In this document: one piece after another, positions 8,532-17,058 of the stretch | Layout of the letters: each line of letters opens with the position of its first letter | Position numbering within the stretch: position 1 is the first letter of the stretch | Origin: Microbacterium immunditiarum | Lineage (GTDB): Bacteria; Actinomycetota; Actinomycetes; Actinomycetales; Microbacteriaceae | Length of the DNA: 64,000 nucleotides | Assembly: GCF_013409785.1 (NCBI RefSeq) | Contig: NZ_JACCBV010000001.1 | Span: forward strand, 1,178,001-1,242,000 | Direction: 5' to 3' | The notes under the pieces: generated by a model | What the model saw: the letters and a program-made list of their open reading frames with translations, nothing else | The model's database searches: none | Told to the model about the DNA's origin: nothing | Made by a program: the position numbers and the translations under genes

Positions 8532-9895
8532 TCGATCTGTCGGTGGAGGTCCGCGCGATCGACGCGCGGCGGCGGCTGGGCTTGGAGAGGTTGGAGATCG
8601 GCCCGGGTGCGCTGGAGCGCCTCGAGTCGATCGTCGCGGAGCTCGTGGCGGGGCGTCCTGTCGCGGTGGTGGCCGACGCGACGGTGATCGACGGCCCGGA
8701 CGGACCGCTCAAGCCGGATGTGATGCGACGGCTCGCGCGCGTCGCCGAGCCCCGGCTCGTCGACCTCGGACACGATGTGCTCGCGGACGAAGACACGGTC
8801 GCGACCGCGACACGGCTCGTGCGGGACGCGGCGGCGGTGGTGAGCGTGGGCTCCGGGACGATCACGGACATCGCGAAGACCGCCGCGGGCGGTCGGCCGC
8901 TCGTGGTGGTGCAGACGGCGGCATCCGTCGACGGTTACACAGACGACCAGTCCGTGCTCCTGGTGGACGGCGTGAAGCGGACGACGCCGAGCCAGTGGCC
9001 GGCTGCCCTCATCGCCGACACCGACGTGCTCTGCCGGGCACCCCAGGAGCTGACCAGCTCAGGGTTCGGCGACACCGTGAGCATGTTCGTCGCGCCGGCG
9101 GACTGGTATCTCGCCGACACCTTGCGCATGGGGGATGGCTGGAACGAGCGTCACGCATTCGCCGCGCGTCGGTACGGAGCGTCGCTGCTGGCGGATGCCG
9201 AGCGGATCGGACGTTCCGAGCCCTCGGCGCTCGAGCGACTGACCGCTCTGCTCGCACTCCGCGGACTCGTGATGGGAGCGGCCGGGCAGACATCGCCGTC
9301 GTCCGGGATGGAGCACACCATCAGCCATCTGCTCGAGATGCGCGCGGACGCCTCCGGCGTCGCCGCGGCCCGGCACGGGCGCCAGGTCGGTGCCGCCACG
9401 GTCCTCGCGGCGGCCCTCTGGGAGATTCTCTTGGAGCGGCTGGACGCGGGGGAGGTGGGTGACGTCCGGCTTCCCGATGCGGACACCGTGCGCGAGCAGA
9501 TCGATCGAGCCTTCGCGCCCTTGGATCGATCAGGGGGCATGGCCGCCGAATGCTGGCGCGACTACGGGGCCAAGCTCCAGCGCGCGCGAGACGAGGACCT
9601 CGCGCGACGCTGGGAGGGCTTTCGCGACGACTGGGCGCAGCACCGTCCGGTCGTGGCGGCGGTCGTCGCCGGGCCCGGCGAACTCGCCGCCGCACTGCGG
9701 GCAGCGGGTGCGGGGCCGGCATTCGGTGGGGACCCGCTCCTGCCGGATGAGTCCGCCGCCGCCTGGGCATTGCGCGCCTGTCACCTCATGCGCCGCCGCT
9801 TCACCGCGGCCGACCTCGCGGTATACACGGGGATGTGGACCGACGATCTGCTCGAGCGCGTGCTGGCGCGCGCGCGCCAGGTTGCGATGCGGTGA
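8528..9895 (+). CDS. AraM/EgsA-type sn-glycerol-1-phosphate dehydrogenase family protein
   Basis: The 455-residue protein belongs to the metal-dependent dehydrogenases related to AraM and archaeal EgsA. The nucleotide loop GSGTITDIAKT is near residue 110, and the metal-site segments are GFGDTVSMFVAPADW, GMEHTISHLLE and ARHGRQVGA, giving one Asp and two His ligands. AraM-type enzymes interconvert dihydroxyacetone phosphate and sn-glycerol 1-phosphate. ATG at 8528 overlaps the kinase stop. A HAD-IIA phosphatase and an AraNPQ-like importer in the same island mirror the Bacillus ara operon, but no arabinose isomerase, kinase or epimerase set (araABD) is recognisable. Confidence 0.85.
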   Translation: MIDLSVEVRAIDARRRLGLERLEIGPGALERLESIVAELVAGRPVAVVADATVIDGPDGPLKPDVMRRLARVAEPRLVDLGHDVLADEDTVATATRLVRDAAAVVSVGSGTITDIAKTAAGGRPLVVVQTAASVDGYTDDQSVLLVDGVKRTTPSQWPAALIADTDVLCRAPQELTSSGFGDTVSMFVAPADWYLADTLRMGDGWNERHAFAARRYGASLLADAERIGRSEPSALERLTALLALRGLVMGAAGQTSPSSGMEHTISHLLEMRADASGVAAARHGRQVGAATVLAAALWEILLERLDAGEVGDVRLPDADTVREQIDRAFAPLDRSGGMAAECWRDYGAKLQRARDEDLARRWEGFRDDWAQHRPVVAAVVAGPGELAAALRAAGAGPAFGGDPLLPDESAAAWALRACHLMRRRFTAADLAVYTGMWTDDLLERVLARARQVAMR

Positions 9896-9922
9896 CCCCC
9901 GGGCGAACTCGGCGGCCGGGTC

Positions 9923-9951
9923 TTGACCCGCCCCCGCGCGGTCGCTAACGT
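9923..9951 (+). promoter_or_regulatory. Promoter of the sugar ABC importer genes
   Basis: TTGACC (9923-9928), 17-bp spacer, TAACGT (9946-9951). Transcription would begin near 9958, immediately before operator copy 4, leaving a leader of about 54 nt before the ATG at 10012. Confidence 0.7.
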
Positions 9952-9962
9952 ATTCGGCAGTT

Positions 9963-9977
9963 GGTAAGTCGTATGAT
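9963..9977. promoter_or_regulatory. GntR operator copy 4, upstream of the importer lipoprotein gene
   Basis: GGTAAGTCGTATGAT lies at the predicted transcription start of the importer genes. It differs by a single base from the copy at 18770. The location just downstream of a -10 box fits a repressor roadblock. Confidence 0.65.
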
Positions 9978-10011
9978 GTTTTTCCGTTCACCCGATCTCG
10001 AGGGAGACAAC

Positions 10012-11343
10012 ATGCAGGCACGTTCCATGGGGGTGGCCGCACTCGCGGGCCTCGCCCTGCTCATCACTTCCTGCTCGGCAGGAGACAGTTCGTCCGAGGG
10101 CCCGGTCGAAGTGACCGCACTGCTCATCGGCTATCCCGACGAGGACGGGATCGACGCCACGACCGGTTTGCCGCGGCCCGGGATCGCCAATCTCGAGAAG
10201 GCGTTCAACGACGCTCACGACGACATCCGTCTCGACATCATCAACATCCCGTGGGGTGAGGGGTCGACCGGCTACGCCGCGAAGACCGAGGCGATGATCC
10301 AGGCCGCCGAGGCGTGCCTCTACGAGATGCCCGGCTACGCCGACTACGGGCGTCGCGGCTTCCTCGTCGATCTGAACACGATGATCGACGCCGACCCCGA
10401 CTTCGAGAACGTCTGGGGCGAGCAGCTGAAGGCCGCCGAGACCGTGGACGGCGAGCTCTTCTACCTGCCGAGCAACACCGGCATCCGTGTCATCAACTGG
10501 GACGCCAAGCTCTTCGAGGAGTGGGGCGTCGAGCCCTTGTCGAAGAACCCGACCCCGGACGAGGTGCTCGAGAAGGCGGCAGAGCTTACCGGCGTCAACC
10601 CGGTCACAGGGGAGCAGAACTACGGCTACTGGTACCAGGGGAAATACGCCGTGTGGCAGTTCCTAGCGATCGCCCACGCGATGGGAGCCGACTGGGGCCG
10701 GGTCAATCCCGACGGGACGATGGAGATCGACTGGAACACCCCCGAGTACCTCGAGGCGCTCGAGTGGTTCGTCGACGCGGCCCAGTACGCACCTGACGGC
10801 GCGCTCTCATCCGACGCGATGCCCGAGGGGTTCCTCACCGACCAGAACGTCGTCGCAATCATCCCCGAGGGAGAGGCCGGTTACTTCCTGCAGTCGTTCG
10901 TCGCCGAGCCGGACCTCGCCGACCGGTACCGAACCTCCTTCAACTTCAAGGGCGACGACGGGCTCGGCGGTCTGAACAGCGTCACGCCGGTGGCGATGGC
11001 CGACGAGTGCGACCACAAGGAACAGGCCTGGGAGGCCCTCAAGTGGCTCGCGGGCAGCGATGAGTCGCAGGAGTACTACTACGACTCGCTCGGCCGCCTC
11101 CCCGCCACCGAGGACGGGGCCGCAGCGCTCCCGGAAGTGGCCGCGTTGACGGACGGCGACGTCATTCTCGAGCAGTCGCTCACCGCGGAGGCCACTTACC
11201 CGTGGGCCTCGCAGGACCCGCGCTGGGCGATGCAGACCGCCCTCGAGGGAGCGCTTGCAGGCACCCTCACTCCGGAGCAGGCCCTCGAGCAGGCGCAGGC
11301 CGAGACGGAGCTGTGGCTCGCAGACCAGGGGCTCGCCCCGTGA
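10012..11343 (+). CDS. Sugar ABC transporter substrate-binding lipoprotein
   Basis: The 443-residue precursor has a lipoprotein signal peptide ending in lipobox LITSC (cysteine near residue 22), so the mature protein is tethered outside the membrane. The rest is a MalE-type extracellular solute-binding fold: AKTEAMIQAAEAC, FYLPSNTGIRVINWD, NVVAIIPEGEAGYF and a late ALKWLAGSDESQEYYYD. The upstream frame is open to 9961, but the ATG at 10012 has GAGGGAG 7-12 nt before it. Two permease genes follow with overlaps. No ATP-binding subunit is encoded in the island, so a shared MsiK-like ATPase elsewhere is likely. Confidence 0.9.
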   Translation: MQARSMGVAALAGLALLITSCSAGDSSSEGPVEVTALLIGYPDEDGIDATTGLPRPGIANLEKAFNDAHDDIRLDIINIPWGEGSTGYAAKTEAMIQAAEACLYEMPGYADYGRRGFLVDLNTMIDADPDFENVWGEQLKAAETVDGELFYLPSNTGIRVINWDAKLFEEWGVEPLSKNPTPDEVLEKAAELTGVNPVTGEQNYGYWYQGKYAVWQFLAIAHAMGADWGRVNPDGTMEIDWNTPEYLEALEWFVDAAQYAPDGALSSDAMPEGFLTDQNVVAIIPEGEAGYFLQSFVAEPDLADRYRTSFNFKGDDGLGGLNSVTPVAMADECDHKEQAWEALKWLAGSDESQEYYYDSLGRLPATEDGAAALPEVAALTDGDVILEQSLTAEATYPWASQDPRWAMQTALEGALAGTLTPEQALEQAQAETELWLADQGLAP

Positions 11344-12383
11344 GGGCTGTGCGACCGGGCCGGGCGCACAGCCCAGCCCGGTCGCGGCATGCTGTGAGCT
11401 CGCCGCGGCCGGGCTGGTCGCGGCACTCGGAAAGCTCGCCGCGACCGGGCCGGGCTTCCCGACCCGCCCGGTCGCGGCGGTCACTGGCCCGCCGGATCTG
11501 GCGTGCGCGCACCTGGTATGCCTTCGTGCTGCCGCCGTTCGCGCTCCTCGTCCTCTTCGTGCTCTACCCGACGTTCGTCACGTTCCGGCAGAGCCTCTTC
11601 GCCGCCCGCGGTCGCCAGGAGGAGTTCGTCGGCCTCGAGCAATTCCGGTCGCTCGGGGTCAATCCGGTCTTCTGGCAGGCGCTGGGCAACACTGTGCTGC
11701 TCGCGGTCTGCTTCCTCGCCGTCATCCTGCCCCTGTCCGTCGTGCTCGCCTCCATGCTCAACCGCGTCCGGCGCGGCGGCACCCCGCTGAAGGTGATCTA
11801 CTTCCTCCCGCAGCTCACGAGTGCGGTCGCGGTCGCGATCATCTTCAATTACGTCTTCCAGCCGGACTGGGGGCTCTTGAACGGCGCGCTGCGTGCGCTG
11901 GGCGTCGAAGACCCGCCCCTGTGGCTGAGCGACCCGAGGCACGGGCCCTTCGGGTCCCGCGGCGCGGTCACGATCCTCGCGGTCTGGACGGGTCTGGGCT
12001 ACTTCATCCTGATCGTGCTCGCGGGGCTGCAGTCCATATCGCCCGAGATCTACGAGGCCGCGGCGATTGACGGCGCCGGGCCGCTGCGCATCTGGTGGTC
12101 GATCACGCTGCCCAACCTGCGGCCGACCTTCGTGTTCCTCCTCATCACCGGCACCCTCGACGCGATGGCGAGGTTCAGCGACCTGTGGACGCTCGGAGGG
12201 CCGGGCGGCGCGCCGGCCAGATCCCTCCAGACCATCGTCATGTACATGTACCAGACGGCGTTCGAGAGCGGGAACGTGAACCGCGCGGCCGCAGTGGGCG
12301 TGATCTTCTTCCTGCTCATGCTGGGCATCACGCTCATCAGCTACCGCGGCTTCCTTTCCAGAGAATTCAGGAGGAGCCGATGA
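11340..12383 (+). CDS. Sugar ABC transporter permease (MalF/UgpA type)
   Basis: The hydrophobic core begins at ARTWYAFVLPPFALLVLFVLYP and has six predicted membrane segments. The permease EAA loop is EIYEAAAIDGAGPLRIWWSITLPNLRP-like (written in parts: EAAAIDGAGPLR, then SITLPNLRP). About 55 residues of Arg/Ser/Pro-rich sequence precede the first membrane segment, which is unusual and is encoded by the inverted-repeat DNA at 11351-11477. GTG at 11340 overlaps the previous stop as GTGA and has AGGGG 8 nt upstream; GTG at 11349 or 11394 would shorten the extension. No better in-frame start exists closer to the membrane segments. Confidence 0.82.
   Translation: MRAVRPGRAHSPARSRHAVSSPRPGWSRHSESSPRPGRASRPARSRRSLARRIWRARTWYAFVLPPFALLVLFVLYPTFVTFRQSLFAARGRQEEFVGLEQFRSLGVNPVFWQALGNTVLLAVCFLAVILPLSVVLASMLNRVRRGGTPLKVIYFLPQLTSAVAVAIIFNYVFQPDWGLLNGALRALGVEDPPLWLSDPRHGPFGSRGAVTILAVWTGLGYFILIVLAGLQSISPEIYEAAAIDGAGPLRIWWSITLPNLRPTFVFLLITGTLDAMARFSDLWTLGGPGGAPARSLQTIVMYMYQTAFESGNVNRAAAVGVIFFLLMLGITLISYRGFLSREFRRSR
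11351..11385. repeat. 15-bp stem-loop directly after the lipoprotein gene stop
   Basis: Left arm gcgaccgggccgggc (11351-11365), loop gcaca, right arm gcccagcccggtcgc (11371-11385), with one mismatch in 15 pairs. It starts 7 nt after the lipoprotein gene stop. Similar hairpins between binding-protein and permease genes in sugar operons stabilise the upstream message or reduce permease expression. If translation starts at 11340, the stem is also coding. Confidence 0.75.
11439..11477. repeat. Second 12-bp stem-loop of the same sequence family
   Basis: Left arm ccgcgaccgggc (11439-11450), 15-nt loop, right arm gcccggtcgcgg (11466-11477), perfectly complementary. The arms repeat the core of the first hairpin (11351-11385), and a degenerate third unit (ccgcggccgggc) lies at 11403. 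All three lie inside the Arg/Ser-rich extension of the permease frame. Confidence 0.75.
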
Positions 12384-13291
12384 TCCCCGAGACACCGCTG
12401 CTCGGCACCGCTGTCGCGCGGCGCAGACCGCTGCGGCAGCGGCGCGGATGGCGCGGGTCGCAACGAGGGACGGAGCGGGCAACCCAGATCTTCCTGCTCG
12501 TCGTCCTCGGCGTGGGTGCCATCGGCACGCTCACGCCGTTCGCATGGATGGTCGCGACCTCGCTGTCCCGGTCCGCGAACGACGCGATGCCTCGAATCCC
12601 CTCGTTCTGGCCCTCCGATCCGTCGCTGTTCAACTACGAGGTCGCCGTCTCCGACATCCCGATCCTCGTCTACTACACGAACAGCGTCATCGTCGTTGTC
12701 GCGTCGACGCTGGGATACCTCTTCTTCAGCGCGCTGACCGGCTATGCCTTCGCGAAGGGCAGCTTCCCCGGCCGTGGGGCGCTGTTCCTGTGCTTTCTCG
12801 CGACGCTCCTCATTCCCTTCGAGACGCGGATGATCCCGCTGTACCTGCTCATGCGCGACATCCGGCTGCTCGACAGCCTGCCGGCACTCATCGTGCCGTT
12901 CCTGGTCGGCGGCTTCGGGACGTTCCTCATGCGGCAGAACATAAGCACGATCCCCGACGACTACATCGACGCCGCGCGGATCGACGGGGCCGGCGAGTTC
13001 CGGATCTTCTGGCGCATCATCCTGCCGCTGTGCAAGGCGCCGCTCGCGGCGCTCGCGATCGTCAACATCCTGTGGCGCTGGAACGACGTGCTGTGGCCGC
13101 TCATGGTGACCAGCGACCGGGCCAACTACACGGTGACCCTCGGGCTCGCGCTCGCCGGCCGCGCCTCCGGCATCCAGGTCGGCGTCGCCCTCGCAACAGC
13201 GACGCTCGCGATCCTGCCGGTCGTGTTCGCCTACATCGTGCTGCAGCGGCACATCATCCGAGGGATCACCATGGGAGGGCTGAAGGGATGA
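12380..13291 (+). CDS. Sugar ABC transporter permease (MalG/UgpE type)
   Basis: The 303-residue membrane protein has a first segment at IFLLVVLGVGAIGTLTPFAWM, five further segments, and the EAA loop DDYIDAARIDGAGEFRIFW. It pairs with the preceding permease to form the importer channel. ATG at 12380 overlaps the previous stop and has GGAGGAG just upstream; the long in-frame extension back to 12095 is antisense-like noise inside the previous gene. Confidence 0.93.
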   Translation: MIPETPLLGTAVARRRPLRQRRGWRGSQRGTERATQIFLLVVLGVGAIGTLTPFAWMVATSLSRSANDAMPRIPSFWPSDPSLFNYEVAVSDIPILVYYTNSVIVVVASTLGYLFFSALTGYAFAKGSFPGRGALFLCFLATLLIPFETRMIPLYLLMRDIRLLDSLPALIVPFLVGGFGTFLMRQNISTIPDDYIDAARIDGAGEFRIFWRIILPLCKAPLAALAIVNILWRWNDVLWPLMVTSDRANYTVTLGLALAGRASGIQVGVALATATLAILPVVFAYIVLQRHIIRGITMGGLKG

Positions 13292-14307
13292 CGGTGATGG
13301 CACCGCCGGATGCGATCGCGAGGCTCGCGCGGCCGACCGACGCGCTCGTGGAACAGGTCCGCGACTGGGGCGACGTCGTCGTGCTCGGCGCGGGCGGCAA
13401 GATGGGTGTGGGCATCGTGGGCATGCTCGCCGCCGCGTTCGAGGCGGCGGGGTCCCGCTCCCGCGTGCACGCCGTCTCACGCTGGCGCGACCGCGACGCG
13501 GTGGAGCGGCTGCACACGGTCGGCGCCGTCCCGGTCGTCGCGGACGTGTCGGATCCCGCCGCGCTCGCCGAGCTTCCCGCCGCCGAGCGCATAGTCTTCC
13601 TGGTGGGCGCGAAGTTCGGAACGTCGGTTGCTCCGTACGCCGCCTGGATGACGAACACCGTGCTCCCCGCGGAGGTCGCGCGGCGATACCGTGACAGCCG
13701 TATCGTCGCCCTCTCCACGGGCAATGTGTATCCGTACCTGCCCGCCGCGAGCGGTGGCGCCGACGAGACGGTCGCACCCGCGCCCCTCGGTGACTACGCG
13801 ATGAGCTGCCTCGGGCGAGAACGGGTCTTTCAGCACGCCGCTCGCGAGCTCGGGACGCCAGTGGCGATCATCCGGCTCAACTACGCGTGTGAGCCGCGCT
13901 ACGGCGTGATCGCCGACATCGCCCGGGCAGTGCGGGACGGCGAGCCGGTCGACCTCACGGTCGGGTCCGTGAACGTGGTCGACCAGCGCTACGCGAACGA
14001 CATCGTGCTGCGTGCGCTCGACCTCGCGGCCGCGCCGGAGTCCGTGCTCAACGTCGCCGGGCCGGAGATCGCGAGCGTCGAGTGGATCGCGCGGCGCCTC
14101 GGGGAGCTGCTTGATCGCGAGCCCGTGCTGGCCGGTGAACCGAGCGGCGCGGCATTGCTCAGCAACGCGGCACGCTGCCATGGCCTCTTCGGATACCCCG
14201 AGCTGGGGCTCGACCGGCTGCTCGTCCAGCAGGCCGAGTGGCTGCGCGCCGGTGGCGAGATGTGGAGCAAGCCGACCAAGTTCCAGCGCACGGACGGGCG
14301 GTTCTGA
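13288..14307 (+). CDS. NAD-dependent epimerase/dehydratase family protein (extended SDR)
   Basis: The 339-residue protein has a Rossmann motif GAGGKMGVGIVG near residue 35, an active-site serine region VALSTGNVYP, and the Tyr motif in the sequence GDYAMSCLGRE. The usual YxxxK is YAMSC here, so the lysine that lowers the tyrosine pKa in typical SDRs is replaced by cysteine. Either another residue substitutes or the chemistry differs. The gene overlaps the permease stop (ATGA) and the next start (TGATG), so it belongs to the importer operon and probably acts on the imported sugar. Confidence 0.82.
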   Translation: MTVMAPPDAIARLARPTDALVEQVRDWGDVVVLGAGGKMGVGIVGMLAAAFEAAGSRSRVHAVSRWRDRDAVERLHTVGAVPVVADVSDPAALAELPAAERIVFLVGAKFGTSVAPYAAWMTNTVLPAEVARRYRDSRIVALSTGNVYPYLPAASGGADETVAPAPLGDYAMSCLGRERVFQHAARELGTPVAIIRLNYACEPRYGVIADIARAVRDGEPVDLTVGSVNVVDQRYANDIVLRALDLAAAPESVLNVAGPEIASVEWIARRLGELLDREPVLAGEPSGAALLSNAARCHGLFGYPELGLDRLLVQQAEWLRAGGEMWSKPTKFQRTDGRF

Positions 14308-15383
14308 TGCCGGGATGGGAGGCGCTCGAGCCCGACGTCGCCGCGGTGCTCCGGCGCGGGGCGGTCATCCCCGCGCACCCGCTCGCGCTGTCCGCCGAGC
14401 GGCGCCTCGACGAGCGGCGACAGCGGGCGCTCAGTCGCTACTACGCGGCCGCGGGCGCAGGGGGCATCGCCGTGGGGGTGCACACCACGCAATTCGGCAT
14501 CCGGGAGGCGGGACTGCTGAGGCCCGTGCTGCAGCTGGCCGCCGAGACCTTCCACGTCGCCGCCGTCGGCCGGCCGACCGTGCGCATCGCGGGCGCGGCG
14601 GGCCCCACCGACCAGGCGGTCGCCGAGGCGCAGCTCGCCCGAGAGCTCGGCTACCACGCCGTCCTGCTCTCACCCGGCGGCCTCGCCCACCTCGACGAGG
14701 ACGCCCTCCTGGACAGGTCGGCGGCGGTGGGGGAGGTGCTCCCGGTGATCGGCTTCGCGCTGCAGGAGGCAGTGGGCGGACGCCCGCTCTCCGCCGACTA
14801 CTGGCGCAGACTGGCAGACCAGCCGTCGACGATCGCGGTCAAGGCCGCGCCCTTCGACCGCTACCGAACGGTCGATCTCGTCCGGGGCGTCGCCGCCTCG
14901 GGCCGCGCGGATGATGTGCTGCTGTACACCGGCAACGACGACGCGATCGTGACCGACCTGCTCACCCCGTGGTGGGTCGCGGATGCCTCGGGCGACCTCG
15001 CGCCTCGTCGCTTCGCCGGAGGCCTGCTCGGTCATTGGGCAGTGTGGACGCGCGACGCGGTCGAGTTGTTCGAGAAGACGCGCGCGGCGCGGGACGCCGA
15101 TGGCGACCCCGCGGCGCGACAGGCCGCCGAGCACCGGATCGCGGGGACGACCGACGCGAATGCTGCGGTCTTCGACGCGCGGAACGGCTTCGCCGGGGTC
15201 ATCGCCGGGGTGCACGAGGTGCTGCGCCGCCAGGGCTTGCTGCAGGGGATCTGGTGTCTCGACCCGCACGAGACGCTCTCGCCCGGGCAGTCCGACGAGC
15301 TCGACCGGGTGTACGCACAGTACCCGTGGCTGCGGTCGGAGGACGAATTCATCGCGTCGCACCTCGACGAGTGGCTCGACTGA
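14307..15383 (+). CDS. Dihydrodipicolinate synthase/N-acetylneuraminate lyase family protein
   Basis: The 358-residue protein is a class I aldolase-type TIM barrel. The Schiff-base lysine is probably the K of STIAVKAAPFDRY (near residue 180), with a preceding GIAVGVHTTQFG loop in the place of the family's GTTGE motif and LLYTGNDD later. Family members cleave or form 2-keto-3-deoxy acids. Together with the epimerase and two Gfo/Idh enzymes this suggests a dehydration and retro-aldol route for the imported sugar, an inference. TGATG overlaps link it to both neighbours. Confidence 0.82.
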   Translation: MPGWEALEPDVAAVLRRGAVIPAHPLALSAERRLDERRQRALSRYYAAAGAGGIAVGVHTTQFGIREAGLLRPVLQLAAETFHVAAVGRPTVRIAGAAGPTDQAVAEAQLARELGYHAVLLSPGGLAHLDEDALLDRSAAVGEVLPVIGFALQEAVGGRPLSADYWRRLADQPSTIAVKAAPFDRYRTVDLVRGVAASGRADDVLLYTGNDDAIVTDLLTPWWVADASGDLAPRRFAGGLLGHWAVWTRDAVELFEKTRAARDADGDPAARQAAEHRIAGTTDANAAVFDARNGFAGVIAGVHEVLRRQGLLQGIWCLDPHETLSPGQSDELDRVYAQYPWLRSEDEFIASHLDEWLD

Positions 15384-16297
15384 TGAGGGTCGGTTTCGCG
15401 GGGCTCGCGGCGTCGCACCCTTTCGCCGACCTGCGCAGCGCGCGTGGCGCGGGAGTCGCCGAGCTGCTGCTCTGGTCGCCCGACGAACCGGCGCGAAGGG
15501 AGCGGTTCCTCGCCGACGGCGACGTGAATGAGGCGACGGATCTCGAGGAGCTCGTGGCGGCCCGCCCCGATGTCGTCATCGTCTCGGCGCGGCCGTCGGA
15601 CGTCCCCAGCAGGGTCGAGGCGGTGCTCGACGCCGGCATCCCGTGCTTCGCGCACAAGACGGTCGCGGCGGATGCGACCGATGTGGCACGGCTGCGCCGC
15701 GTGGTCGCGGGGCGCGAGCACCGCTTCGCGTCCTCGTCGGTGCTGCGGTTCGCGCCGGCGGTCCGCCGGCTCGCGGCCGAGATCGCCGAAGACCGGGTTC
15801 TCGCGATCACGGTCGAGGTCGCCCACGGGATCGCCGACTTCCTGACCCCCGAGCGGAACTGGCAGGACGACCCGGCGCAGGGCGGCGGCACGGCGGTCTC
15901 GATGGGCGCGCACGCCTTCGACATCGCCTCGGCGCTCCTCGGCGCGTCGCTGCGGGGCGTCGGCGGCGCCGTGTCGCGGCGGCTCGCGGCCGCGAGCCGA
16001 TCGGAGGACGTCGCCACCCTCGTCGGTCTCGGCCCCGCGGGTGAGCTCGTCACCGCGCAGGTGCTCGGTGCGCTCGACATCGAGCGATACCGTGTCCGCG
16101 TGCAATGCGCCGACCGCGAGATCGCCGTCGAGATCGACGGCTCGATCGACCCGCACGTCGAGCTCGGCTATCGCGACTGCTTCGATGCCGTCGTCGGCGC
16201 GGCGCGTAAGGGGCGATCGCCGATCTCGGGCGATACGGCGTGCGATGTCGTCGAGGCGACGGTGAGCGCCGCGACGGTGGCTCGGGCGGCGTCTTGA
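15383..16297 (+). CDS. Gfo/Idh/MocA family oxidoreductase, second copy
   Basis: The 304-residue product has an N-terminal Rossmann domain with a degenerate dinucleotide loop (GFAGLAASHPFADL instead of GxGxxG) and CFAHKTVAADATD in place of the usual EKP motif, so cofactor handling may differ from the copy at 2873. The C-terminal domain contains GGGTAVSMGAHAFDIA. It is the last gene of the importer operon, starting in TGATG overlap with the aldolase-family gene. Confidence 0.8.
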   Translation: MRVGFAGLAASHPFADLRSARGAGVAELLLWSPDEPARRERFLADGDVNEATDLEELVAARPDVVIVSARPSDVPSRVEAVLDAGIPCFAHKTVAADATDVARLRRVVAGREHRFASSSVLRFAPAVRRLAAEIAEDRVLAITVEVAHGIADFLTPERNWQDDPAQGGGTAVSMGAHAFDIASALLGASLRGVGGAVSRRLAAASRSEDVATLVGLGPAGELVTAQVLGALDIERYRVRVQCADREIAVEIDGSIDPHVELGYRDCFDAVVGAARKGRSPISGDTACDVVEATVSAATVARAAS

Positions 16298-16332
16298 CCG
16301 GATGCCGCGCCGAGCCGGTCGCTGACGGATGA

Positions 16333-17058
16333 TCACTCGACGGCGGCGATGTCCCACCAGCGGATCGCCGATACCCGCGGCTCGAGGCTGATCCGCCGGA
16401 GCGCGTCCTCGAGGCTGGAACCGTTCGTGCCGCTCACCGCGAGCTCGGCGCGCACGAGCACTTCGTCGTGCTTCTTGGGTGCGCTCTCGAGTGAGTGGAC
16501 GGTGAAGTCGGGGGAGCCGGTGGCATCGAGCACGAGCCACTTCACACGCTGCTCGTGCTTCTCGTGAGTGCGCACCTCGAGCAGGTACCGCGTCCCGTCG
16601 ACCGCCTCATCCGGCTCGTGCGTGGCGGCGCGGCGACGGCTGATGGCCCGGCTGAGCGGCCGCATCGCCGTGTTCACGACCAGGATCGCAACCATGCCGC
16701 ACGCCGCGAGCATGTACAGGCCGAAGCCGGCGAGGCTCCCGATCGCGGCTGAGCACCAGAGGGTGGCGGCGGTGGTCAAACCGCGGACGTTGAGCCCTTC
16801 GCGCAGGATGACCCCCGCGCCCAGGAATCCGATCCCCGACACGACCTGCGCTGCGATCCGCGTCGGGTCCGCTCCGGGCAGGCCGAACGCGCCGATCTCG
16901 CCGAGCATCACGAACAGCGCCGACCCTCCGGACACGAGGGCGTTCGTGCGGATGCCTGCGAGCCCAGACCGCCACTGACGCTCCAGCCCGATCCCCGCGC
17001 CGAGCGCGAGCGCTGCGAGCACGCGGGCGACGAAATCCAGCGTGTCAAGCGGAGACAT
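16333..17058 (-). CDS. MgtC/SapB family membrane protein
   Basis: The 241-residue protein has the MgtC signature: ALGAGIGLERQWRSGLAGIRTNALVS, then GIGFLGAGVILREG and GLTTAATLWCSAAIGSLAG, within four to five membrane segments over residues 1-150 (motifs quoted in pieces). A soluble ACT-like C-terminal domain follows. MgtC proteins help survival under magnesium limitation and modulate ATP synthase in some bacteria. ATG at 17058 overlaps the glycerophosphodiesterase stop, so the two genes are co-transcribed. Confidence 0.9.
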   Translation of the reverse strand: MSPLDTLDFVARVLAALALGAGIGLERQWRSGLAGIRTNALVSGGSALFVMLGEIGAFGLPGADPTRIAAQVVSGIGFLGAGVILREGLNVRGLTTAATLWCSAAIGSLAGFGLYMLAACGMVAILVVNTAMRPLSRAISRRRAATHEPDEAVDGTRYLLEVRTHEKHEQRVKWLVLDATGSPDFTVHSLESAPKKHDEVLVRAELAVSGTNGSSLEDALRRISLEPRVSAIRWWDIAAVE

